Shown piece after piece: positions 17,048 through 24,862 of a DNA stretch of 64,000 bases; the first letter of the stretch is position 1, and every line of letters begins with the position of its first letter. The stretch comes from Chengkuizengella marina. GTDB lineage: Bacteria > Bacillota > Bacilli > Paenibacillales > KCTC-33759. The stretch is from the NCBI RefSeq assembly GCF_009910845.1, contig NZ_SIJB01000007.1:186001-250000 (forward strand), written 5' to 3'. A program made the position numbers and the translations under genes. The notes beneath the pieces are model-generated. The model made no database searches, had not been told where the DNA came from, and saw nothing but the letters and a program-made list of their open reading frames with translations.

Positions 17048-19153
17048 TTAATTTATGGAAAACTCAGAAGATTTCCCAGTATACTCATAAACATTACCTG
17101 TTATGGTTTGATAAGCTCCATAATGTACGATTCGATACGTACCACTTTCAGTATTAGATGGAATTTCCCATTCAACTGTAGAAGATGATGTTCCAAATAA
17201 AGTTGATTCACGGTTCCATAGAAACTTAGTTTCCCAATCGCCATCGTCTGCAATGACTTCCCATTCACCATTTATTAGTTGTTGTACCTCTAGATAGGTA
17301 GATTCAGTTCTAAAGTTATTGTTAGGGTGACCAGACCAAAAGCTAACTTTGACATTATCTCCAACGTTGTAGCTGGTATTAACATTATCTTTAATATCGC
17401 CAAAATCCCTGAAAATTGGCGGGGCATCAAATACGATTCCTGGAAGGAGATAAACCTGCTCGTCTGTCAAATCTTTTGGAATCGGTCCTGGTTCAATATT
17501 CTCATTGTTAATAATGGCTTTTGAAAGTTTATCAAATTCTTGTAAGTACCCACTTAATGTCCATTTTCCAAATAGTGTAGATGCACCCTCATATTGTTGT
17601 GTTTCATATTCCTCAGGTGTTGTAACATAACTAGAATAAGAGTTAGCTAATCCTGCAATTACAATGTGGTTGTTGCTAAATTGATCTGCCATATTTTCTT
17701 GAACAATATCAATTAATCTTCTACCAGCCATTGTTGTGATTTCAGAAGGTACAGCTAGAATAGATAGTTGACCTATTTGAACCATTTGTAATGGAATAAT
17801 TTGAGGTGTCCAAGGATCTGGTTTTACTTGAGATGGCGCAAATAAAATAGGTTTAGGATAATGTTGTTCCCATAATTCAGGATATAAGGAACCACTCATC
17901 TCACCGATTTGTGGTACGATGACCAGAAGATCACGTGCATAAGTGATGATATTATCGTATCCGTCTATTTTATACTCAGGTTGAGTCATTCCTTCTTCAA
18001 ACATACCTAAATCAGGTCTTCCATCCTCAGTTCCTGCTGCAAAAGAGTAACCTAATGCAGATGGATACGTTCTTTTAGCTTCTCCATCTGTATATTTACC
18101 ATCGATTTCTAAATTAGAAAAGTCTTTAAATTCATGTTTGGTAACAATGGGACCGGATATTCTAACGTGTGCAGTTTCACTTAACGATTTTGCAGCTTCA
18201 TATTGGATTTCCCCAGATTTTTTAGTGCTTTCAAAGTCGTTATCTCCATAACCAACTCCATCTCCAAATATGTTTGGTGTTACATCCCCTAAATTAGCTT
18301 GAGCAAATGCAGCTACAAATGTTTTATCATCACCATTATTGGATTGCATTTCTTTTTCATATAAGTAGGAAGAATAACCTTTGTTTTCACCTGAAATATA
18401 CTGATTATCTTGTCCCATGGAAACACCGTGTACTGCAAACCAATTGATGATACCAAGAAGTTCTCCATCTGTATTTCTAAAGTTTAAAAGGGTCATAGTT
18501 TTATCAACATTATCTTCATATTGATTTCGTTCTTCTATTGGATTATTGTTATAGGCTACTTCAGAACGATTAGAACTAGTTCCATCCACAACTCCCTCAT
18601 TGATTTCGATGTAACCTGGTTCTAAATTTTGATGAGCTCTAACAATGGATTCATAGATTCCATTGACGATGACGTTGTAATTGTCTTCATGGAAACCAAA
18701 AGTACTTACATTGTATAACCCATCATGCGCGTATCCTCCTGGACCACTGTGATTATGTGTAGCACTTAACAATACATTATTATAGCTATACAAATCTCCA
18801 TATCCGTTATCTTTTAATTTTTGAACAACACCTTGTGTGACAGAGTGGAAAATTTGACCAAGATCTGCACTTACAAAAACTACACTGTTCTCCGTTTCTT
18901 TTTCCTTCATAATAAACGCTCTTGATTTTAAACGGAAGTGGATACCTTTTGTAGTCATGGATGGATTTGCATATCCCATCATCACCACTTCTGCTGGGGG
19001 ACCCGTGATGTCATAAATACCTGCACCAACGTAATAATCAAAATCACTGTCTGCGTAAACGCTTACATTTTTGTTCGTAGGGAAGTAAGAAAACAGAATA
19101 AAAAGTGCAAGTAAAATGATAAAACTTTGTTTTAAATACTTTAATGTCATCAT
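17048..19153 (-). CDS. Secreted neutral ceramidase-family protein
   Basis: A 701-aa protein with a signal peptide (cleavage likely near VYA-D, residue 34). The large N-terminal domain is neutral/alkaline nonlysosomal ceramidase-like: YYVGAGIYDITGP, SATHNHSGPGGY (zinc His), NWFAVHGVSMG (second His). The C-terminal Ig-like domain (about residues 560-701) is typical. Such enzymes split ceramide into sphingosine and fatty acid. The usual catalytic hexapeptide GDVSPN here reads GDVTPN (Thr292, codon 18278-18280), so the nucleophile is altered. It starts with ATG after AGGAGG and stands alone. The substrate in this organism is unknown; scavenging of foreign lipids is plausible. Confidence 0.88.
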   Translation of the reverse strand: MMTLKYLKQSFIILLALFILFSYFPTNKNVSVYADSDFDYYVGAGIYDITGPPAEVVMMGYANPSMTTKGIHFRLKSRAFIMKEKETENSVVFVSADLGQIFHSVTQGVVQKLKDNGYGDLYSYNNVLLSATHNHSGPGGYAHDGLYNVSTFGFHEDNYNVIVNGIYESIVRAHQNLEPGYIEINEGVVDGTSSNRSEVAYNNNPIEERNQYEDNVDKTMTLLNFRNTDGELLGIINWFAVHGVSMGQDNQYISGENKGYSSYLYEKEMQSNNGDDKTFVAAFAQANLGDVTPNIFGDGVGYGDNDFESTKKSGEIQYEAAKSLSETAHVRISGPIVTKHEFKDFSNLEIDGKYTDGEAKRTYPSALGYSFAAGTEDGRPDLGMFEEGMTQPEYKIDGYDNIITYARDLLVIVPQIGEMSGSLYPELWEQHYPKPILFAPSQVKPDPWTPQIIPLQMVQIGQLSILAVPSEITTMAGRRLIDIVQENMADQFSNNHIVIAGLANSYSSYVTTPEEYETQQYEGASTLFGKWTLSGYLQEFDKLSKAIINNENIEPGPIPKDLTDEQVYLLPGIVFDAPPIFRDFGDIKDNVNTSYNVGDNVKVSFWSGHPNNNFRTESTYLEVQQLINGEWEVIADDGDWETKFLWNRESTLFGTSSSTVEWEIPSNTESGTYRIVHYGAYQTITGNVYEYTGKSSEFSIN

Positions 19154-19375
19154 TTCATCCTCCTTAAAATTTTTAAAGATAAAGAAAAATTATGTAAAGT
19201 ATAAAAAGTATGGACAGAATAATTATCTCAATATTCAGATAATTGAAATAAATTTCATATCCTATTAAAATATACCATAATATTATACTATTTGGCTAAT
19301 TTAGTATAGTAGTATAGATGAAATTTTCAAAAAAAATAATTCCATACTATTATTCTACCTTTTTATATTTTATCG

Positions 19376-19384
19376 TGGTATAAT
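19376..19384 (+). promoter_or_regulatory. Extended -10 promoter of the lipoprotein gene
   Basis: TG-g-TATAAT (TG 19376-19377, TATAAT 19379-19384), about 75 bp before the lipoprotein start. Elsewhere the 19154-19464 gap holds TATACTA/TAGTATA inverted arms (19284-19290, 19302-19308), possibly a regulatory site for the divergent ceramidase gene; no gene is seen there. Confidence 0.45.
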
Positions 19385-19464
19385 TCACCATGTATTATCA
19401 AAATTTTCATTTGTATTGAATAAATTCATTATCTGTAATGAAAAAGGGGGGTTCGAAACTGAAA

Positions 19465-20151
19465 ATGTTCACTTATAGTTTTAAAAATATTGGTTTTTGT
19501 CTTATCTTATTAATTTGTATAACTAGTTTAATAGGGTGCCAAAACCAAATTGAACAGCCAAAAGAAGTTGCAAAAAATACAGTTGATATACAAAATGAAA
19601 TGAATGAGCTAAAAGAAGAAATTATAAATTTAAAAACTCAAAATGAACAATTAATGGAGCAAGTGAATAGTTTTGAATCTAAAATGATTGATAGCAAATT
19701 AGACATAATGAAAGAGTTTTATGAACAAATATATAGATTAGAACATGTTGTAAAAAGATTTCCTGATTTAGAAATTATCATGGGTAAGATTATAAATGTA
19801 AAAGAAGAAAATGATACTGTCTTTTTTGAAATTGATACGGTTGAATGGTTAGGTGAAGAGCAAGCTATTCAAGCTATACAAGAAGATGAAAACTTGAGTA
19901 GAGAAGAAGCAGAGCAACAAATTCCAAATGGATTTTACATTCGTAATATTAAAGAAGAAAGAATTCCTTATCAATTATCAACAGACTATTCATCCTACAT
20001 AATAGAAGAGGCAAGTTTAAAATACACAAATGAATTTATTGACATTGTAAATGAGTATATGGAAACGTATGAGGAGGATTATAGACCAATCTATCATTTT
20101 TATATAATAGAAGATGAAATCGTACAAATATTGGAACAATACATTCCTTAG
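19465..20151 (+). CDS. Predicted lipoprotein with coiled coil
   Basis: About 228 aa. The signal peptide ends in a lipobox-like ITSLIGC, giving an acylated outer-face protein. Residues about 40-80 after the lipobox are a Glu/Lys/Gln/Leu-rich coiled coil (EMNELKEEIINLKTQNEQL). The C-terminal half is acidic with no recognised domain. The annotated ATG at 19438 lacks a ribosome binding site. The G-rich site at 19446-19451 favours initiation at ATG 19465 (13 nt spacing) or possibly CTG 19459. A strong terminator follows the gene. Confidence 0.65.
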   Translation: MFTYSFKNIGFCLILLICITSLIGCQNQIEQPKEVAKNTVDIQNEMNELKEEIINLKTQNEQLMEQVNSFESKMIDSKLDIMKEFYEQIYRLEHVVKRFPDLEIIMGKIINVKEENDTVFFEIDTVEWLGEEQAIQAIQEDENLSREEAEQQIPNGFYIRNIKEERIPYQLSTDYSSYIIEEASLKYTNEFIDIVNEYMETYEEDYRPIYHFYIIEDEIVQILEQYIP

Positions 20152-20221
20152 TAGAAGAGAGTTTTAGATATAAAAAACTAATCAAAATTTAAACTGTCTA
20201 AAAATTAAATTTATTTTGACT

Positions 20222-20259
20222 GCCTTGAAGGGGGGAGTAACCTCCTTCAAGGCTTTTTT
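20222..20259 (+). terminator. Rho-independent terminator
   Basis: GCCTTGAAGG (20222-20231) and CCTTCAAGGC (20244-20253) form a perfect stem followed by T6. It ends the lipoprotein transcript. Confidence 0.9.
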
Positions 20260-20354
20260 GGGAATGATTTAGCCCATATTTTTAAGGAACATAATATGCT
20301 GAACCAACTATTCCTTAAGGAGTTTATTGGTGTGAGTGTATAATACTTATAAAA

Positions 20355-21311
20355 TCACCTTTTTAGAGGGAATCTTTTTCTATAGCGTGTATATTTTCGA
20401 GGGAAAGGTTTTGCTGCTTTTTGTCTTTTTTCAGGGTGCGTATTCTCTAAAATGTTAGTTATGCCTTTACCACCTTTCCTACTTCTTTTTTTAGGTTTAA
20501 TTATTCTGTTCCCCTTTATATCAAACTTTGGTTTTAAATAATAATGTCTTCCATAAGCCTTCCCGTATCGAACTATTTTATCGATGATTCTTTTGTCTTC
20601 TAACCGAGTAAACGGAATCACACTCGGTTTTGTATTCACTTCTAGAATCCAAGGATGCAGGTTTTGATCCAGAGCGATATCCAACCCACTTTCTTTCATA
20701 TTGGGATATGTTTTATTCATTTGTTTTGCAGTTTCAAGACCAATCCACTTCAGTTTCTCTATTAAATTATGATCATCTGGACATAAATGGTTAATTAGCG
20801 TTTCGATATTACAGATAATGCCACCGCTGCTGATGTTAGTAACAACTTTTTTAGGATGAGACAATCTTGCGATGATGCCAGTAACTTCCCATTCTGAATT
20901 TGTATTTTGTTGAACCATAACTCTAATATCTGCAGAACGGTCTTTATATTTCACCATATCGATACCTTTTTGCACGATATGAAGTCGTTTCGTTTTTTGA
21001 ATTTGATGGTTTAAGTCATTATATAATGCATTATACGAACTGTATTGTTTGACTTCTAAATCTTGCTGCCATTCGTAAATTTCTTCCTCATTTTCGTTCG
21101 TTTTTTTGATTCTCATCACACCTTTACCTAATGAACCTCGACTCGGTTTCACATATACAACGTGGTGTTTATTTAACATTTCATCTAAACTTTCAAAATT
21201 CACCTTTCTTGTTTCAGGGATATAGGTTATTAAGTCCGTATTTTTTATCAGAGCTAATGTTTTGATCCACTTACTGGAAACATATTTTTTCTTACTTTCT
21301 CTTTTATTCAT
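20355..21311 (-). CDS. YheC/YheD-family ATP-grasp protein
   Basis: A 318-aa ATP-grasp-like protein of the YheC/YheD (endospore coat-associated) family. The visible core includes VVYVKPSRGSLGKGVMRI (nucleotide-binding lysine and glycine loop, about residues 53-70), ADIRVMVQ, GIIARLSHP and the metal-binding segment LHPWILEVNTKPSV. The C-terminus is very basic (KPKKRSRKGGKG onward), perhaps binding an anionic polymer. Bacillus homologues associate with the spore coat, but the ligase substrate is unknown. It is divergent from the diaminopropionate-type cluster, 208 bp away. Confidence 0.8.
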   Translation of the reverse strand: MNKRESKKKYVSSKWIKTLALIKNTDLITYIPETRKVNFESLDEMLNKHHVVYVKPSRGSLGKGVMRIKKTNENEEEIYEWQQDLEVKQYSSYNALYNDLNHQIQKTKRLHIVQKGIDMVKYKDRSADIRVMVQQNTNSEWEVTGIIARLSHPKKVVTNISSGGIICNIETLINHLCPDDHNLIEKLKWIGLETAKQMNKTYPNMKESGLDIALDQNLHPWILEVNTKPSVIPFTRLEDKRIIDKIVRYGKAYGRHYYLKPKFDIKGNRIIKPKKRSRKGGKGITNILENTHPEKRQKAAKPFPRKYTRYRKRFPLKR

Positions 21312-21519
21312 CTATTGATTGACAACTCCTTGGATTTTATTTAAATGATTAGCCAAAGTGTTTATATTTTAATGTACGTTTAAGACGACATCATTGCTTG
21401 TTTCATTGCCTATTTCTTGCAATTTTATTTAAGAAAAGAACCTTCTATATTCCATATCATATAATTTTAGTAGGTAGTTCAACAGAAATTGAAATCTGAA
21501 TAAAGTATAGGAGGCAGCG

Positions 21520-22719
21520 ATGGACTTGCTTGAAAAATTAAAAGATAAGTTGAAAGAAGTTAAAATCATTTATCCGTGGTACGAACAGTTTTATATAAAT
21601 CAGCACATTAAGGATTTCAATGATCTCCCTTACATGACCACAGATATATTGGAAAAACATTATTATCATCAGGAATATGATGATTCTATCCATGTGTATC
21701 AAACCTCAGGAACTAGCTCTAATATTAGAAAAAAAATCGCTTATTCCGAAGAAGATGAACAGCGGTATGTATCATTAAAAATGGAGGTTTATAAACAATT
21801 TCTAAATAATAGTGCCTGTAAAAAGGCATTTTCGGATGTAGGTACAGGTCATGCTGCTAGTACTGCCGATTTTATTTTTAAAAAACTACAAATGGAAAGT
21901 AAGTCTATTTCCTTTGATCTCCCCATTGAGGAGCATATCCAACAGCTCAAAACCTTTAAACCAGACGTTTTATATACGATGCCCTCTATATTAGATCATT
22001 TAATTTATGCAGCTGAAAACCCAGCTGACTTTGGAATCAAGAAGATCATTTTAGTTGGAGAAATCGCATCAGAGGAGTGGCAGCAAAAAATAGCTAATAT
22101 TTTTCAAATACAAAGAGAAGATATGATGGATACATTAGGTTCCATTGAAATTGGCACCATTGCGTATTATTCACATGACATTAGGCGATATGTATTTTTA
22201 GATCATTTGTATGCAGAGGGAATTCAATCAGATGAAATCGGTTTAAAGATGGAGAGGTTGGAAAGTAAGGAGTCCATTCTTGTATTAACTTCCTTTGTTC
22301 GTTCTATGTTTCCTGCAATTCGATTTGTTACCTATGATGTTGTTAGAGATTTAAGAACCATGGTCATCGATGGCGTTGAAAAACAAACGTTCCAAAACAT
22401 TGTAAAAAGAGTTGGGCCTGAATTTAAACATGGAGAAAAAATTAGTATTTATGACATTGAGGAGATCGTATATCAACATTTAAAAGAAGCAAGTGTACGA
22501 GTCAAGCTTCAAAATAATACACTTACAATTTATATTCACAGCAAGCTACTGAATCGTTCAATGCTCACAACCATTCAAAAGGATATTCAAGGAAAAATCC
22601 CTGAAATAGGGCGTATGATCAACAATAAAATATTGGATGAAATACAGGTATTAGCGGTGTCAAATGAGGAATTAAACACAGGAAAAGTCAAAAATAAAAA
22701 AATTTACTATGAAAAATAA
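21520..22719 (+). CDS. PaaK/CoF-synthetase-like adenylating enzyme
   Basis: 399 aa related to phenylacetate-CoA ligase-like adenylating enzymes. The phosphate-binding loop is VYQTSGTSSNIRKK (about residues 64-77, family form SSGTTG). A GSIEIGTIAYY segment (about 207-217) matches the acyl-adenylate region. The end carries NTGKVKNK, with the lysine expected of motif A10. It is shorter than typical ligases (about 430 aa). ATG follows AGGAGG. Six nt separate it from the SbnA-like gene region, so it is operonic. With the two following genes it may activate L-2,3-diaminopropionate or a conjugate; this is inference. Confidence 0.7.
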   Translation: MDLLEKLKDKLKEVKIIYPWYEQFYINQHIKDFNDLPYMTTDILEKHYYHQEYDDSIHVYQTSGTSSNIRKKIAYSEEDEQRYVSLKMEVYKQFLNNSACKKAFSDVGTGHAASTADFIFKKLQMESKSISFDLPIEEHIQQLKTFKPDVLYTMPSILDHLIYAAENPADFGIKKIILVGEIASEEWQQKIANIFQIQREDMMDTLGSIEIGTIAYYSHDIRRYVFLDHLYAEGIQSDEIGLKMERLESKESILVLTSFVRSMFPAIRFVTYDVVRDLRTMVIDGVEKQTFQNIVKRVGPEFKHGEKISIYDIEEIVYQHLKEASVRVKLQNNTLTIYIHSKLLNRSMLTTIQKDIQGKIPEIGRMINNKILDEIQVLAVSNEELNTGKVKNKKIYYEK

Positions 22720-22740
22720 AACTAGGTGGTGTTCATTAAA

Positions 22741-23709
22741 GTGAACATAGATGAAGGAATATTAACAGCCATTGGCCATACACCTCTGGTTCAATTAAAT
22801 AAAATATTTGAAAATCAATCTATGAAACTATTTGCAAAACTAGAATTTTTAAACCCAGGTGGGAGCTCCAAGGATCGACCTGCTTTGTTTATGATAAGAG
22901 AAGGTATTAAATCAGGAGAAATCCAAAAGGATACAACCATTATAGAATCTAGCTCTGGCAACTTAGGCATAAGCCTCGCTAAAATCTGTAATTATCTTGG
23001 TTTGAAATTCATATGTGTAGTGGATCCAAAAACAACGGAACTAAATTTAAATATATTAAAGGCTTTTAATGCAATCGTTGAAATAGTCAAAAAACCTGAG
23101 CCTAATACAGGAGAGTTTTTACCAGCAAGAATTGATAAAGTTAATGAGTTGCGAAAAAAGTTGAAAAATCATTTTTGGCCAAATCAATATGCAAATCCCA
23201 ATAATTCAAAATCACACTATGTTATGACAATGAATGAAATCTTTATGGATTTAAAACATGTAGACTATATGTTTTGTGCGGTAAGTTCTTGTGGGACGAT
23301 TCGTGGTTGTGTAGATTTTATAAGAGATCACCAGTTAAAAACAAAAGTAGTAGCTGTAGATTCAATTGGTAGTGTTATTTTTAAGGAAAGTACGGGTCAA
23401 AGGTTGATTCCAGGAATAGGTGCAGGTTTGGTTCCGGCATTGTGCCCCAAGGAATCAATCCATCATATTGTTCATGTATCTGACTTAGATTGTATAACGG
23501 GTTGTCGTCATTTAATTCAGGAGGAATCCATATTAGCGGGTGGATCTTCTGGGGCAGTAATTGCAGCTGTAAATAAGTTAAAGCCTATCATCCCAAAGGA
23601 TTCAACATGTGTTGCGATTTTTCCAGATCGTGGTGACCGATATTTAGAAACGATCTATTCAGATGAATGGGTAAAAAAGCAATATGGTGAAGTGAACTAT
23701 TTTTGGTAG
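22741..23709 (+). CDS. SbnA-like PLP enzyme for diaminopropionate precursor
   Basis: About 322 aa, cysteine-synthase fold. GHTPLVQLN opens the fold, the PLP lysine lies in NPGGSSKDRP, the substrate loop is ESSSGNLGIS, and the cofactor phosphate is bound by SSCGTIRG and AGGSSGAV. Similarity by eye is to SbnA, which joins O-phospho-L-serine and L-glutamate to N-(1-amino-1-carboxyethyl)-glutamate. I prefer GTG 22741, since AGGTGG sits 11 nt upstream; the earlier GTG at 22726 lies inside that site. It is directly followed by the SbnB-like gene, the standard partner. Confidence 0.75.
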   Translation: MNIDEGILTAIGHTPLVQLNKIFENQSMKLFAKLEFLNPGGSSKDRPALFMIREGIKSGEIQKDTTIIESSSGNLGISLAKICNYLGLKFICVVDPKTTELNLNILKAFNAIVEIVKKPEPNTGEFLPARIDKVNELRKKLKNHFWPNQYANPNNSKSHYVMTMNEIFMDLKHVDYMFCAVSSCGTIRGCVDFIRDHQLKTKVVAVDSIGSVIFKESTGQRLIPGIGAGLVPALCPKESIHHIVHVSDLDCITGCRHLIQEESILAGGSSGAVIAAVNKLKPIIPKDSTCVAIFPDRGDRYLETIYSDEWVKKQYGEVNYFW

Positions 23710-23721
23710 GGAGGTGATGAA

Positions 23722-24687
23722 ATGATCGTTTTAAATGAAAAAGATATTAACTTGTTAGGAATTCATTGGGAGACGTTAATTAAAAATATAGAAAAAACAG
23801 TACAGTGCATTCAATCAAATGATTTTTCACAACCGATCAAACCTTATTTGAGATATAAAAATCTGAAAAATAGGATCATCGCTATGCCAGCTTTCGTTGG
23901 TGGAGAAATCCAAATGGCAGGAATTAAATGGATTGCCAGTTTTCCAGAAAATATTACAAAAGATATCCCAAGAGCACATAGCGTGGTTATTTTAAATGAA
24001 GCGGATACGGGTATACCGATGGCCATGATTCACACCCCTTTAATTAGTATTCTCCGGACTGCTTCAGTAAGTGGTTTAATGTTACAACAGGTTTTAAAAA
24101 TACGTAAATCAAAAAAAATCAATATAGGATTGATTGGATGGGGACCTATAGGGTATTATCATTATAAAATGTGTACAGCCGTTTTTGGTGATTTAATAAA
24201 AAATATTTACTTGTATGATATAAAAGGTATAAACGAAAGCAAAATAGATGGAAAAGATATTAATAAAGTGAAAATTGTAGATACGTGGGAAGAGGCGTAT
24301 CTACATTCTGATGTGTTTATCACTTGCACAGTTTCTGATCACAGATATATCAATCTTAAGCCGAAGCAGGGAGCAGTGTTATTAAATGTTTCACTACGAG
24401 ATTATCAGGTGAATGTCATGGAACAAATTGAAACTATTGTTGTAGATGATTGGGAAGAGGTATGCAGGGAAAATACAGATATTGAAAAATTTCATCTTGA
24501 AAAAGGATTAGAGAAAAAAGATACAATGTCTCTAGTTGAGGTCGTATGTGATCAAGCTTTAACTAAAATAGATCATCATAAAACGATTATGTTTAACCCT
24601 ATGGGCATGGGTGTTTTTGATATTAGTATAGCGGCTTATTATTTTAATTTAGCAAAAAATAAGGGAATTGGAGTGTTATTAGATTAA
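23722..24687 (+). CDS. SbnB-like dehydrogenase releasing L-2,3-diaminopropionate
   Basis: A 321-aa ornithine cyclodeaminase/mu-crystallin-family protein. The Rossmann segment is IGLIGWGPIGYYHYKM (about residues 134-149), with PAFVGG and SFPEN-type substrate residues before it and FNPMGMGVFDIS near the end. In siderophore and zwittermicin pathways SbnB-type enzymes oxidatively split the SbnA product to L-2,3-diaminopropionate and 2-oxoglutarate with NAD+. The start has a near-perfect GGGAGGTGATG site, 12 nt after the SbnA-like stop. No NRPS or NIS synthetase gene is visible nearby. Confidence 0.75.
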   Translation: MIVLNEKDINLLGIHWETLIKNIEKTVQCIQSNDFSQPIKPYLRYKNLKNRIIAMPAFVGGEIQMAGIKWIASFPENITKDIPRAHSVVILNEADTGIPMAMIHTPLISILRTASVSGLMLQQVLKIRKSKKINIGLIGWGPIGYYHYKMCTAVFGDLIKNIYLYDIKGINESKIDGKDINKVKIVDTWEEAYLHSDVFITCTVSDHRYINLKPKQGAVLLNVSLRDYQVNVMEQIETIVVDDWEEVCRENTDIEKFHLEKGLEKKDTMSLVEVVCDQALTKIDHHKTIMFNPMGMGVFDISIAAYYFNLAKNKGIGVLLD

Positions 24688-24766
24688 GTAAGAAGTTATA
24701 ATTTTGTATTTCACGTATACTGTCATAAAAAAACCCTTCAGGTGCCAAAAAAAATGAAAAAAAAAG

Positions 24767-24795
24767 TCCTAAGCCCAGATGAGTTAGGCTTAGGA
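24767..24795 (-). terminator. Terminator of the subtilase gene
   Basis: TCCTAAGCC (24767-24775) pairs with GGCTTAGGA (24787-24795). On the minus strand it is followed by a long T-rich tract. It lies between the convergent SbnB-like and protease genes. Confidence 0.85.
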
Positions 24796-24862
24796 TGTTT
24801 ATGGATGACTTTTATAATCAAAAATATAAGTTAAACTATTTAGTTTATTAAAAAAACCTTCT

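Noticed and set aside
19438-19464. Upstream ATG as start of the lipoprotein gene
   Set aside because: No ribosome binding site before it; the G-rich site lies inside this segment, so initiation further downstream is more likely.
21440-21480. Sigma-K-like -10 (CATA-N3-TA) before the adenylating enzyme gene
   Set aside because: A CATATCATA match exists, but no AC -35 element at the proper distance; too weak to claim.
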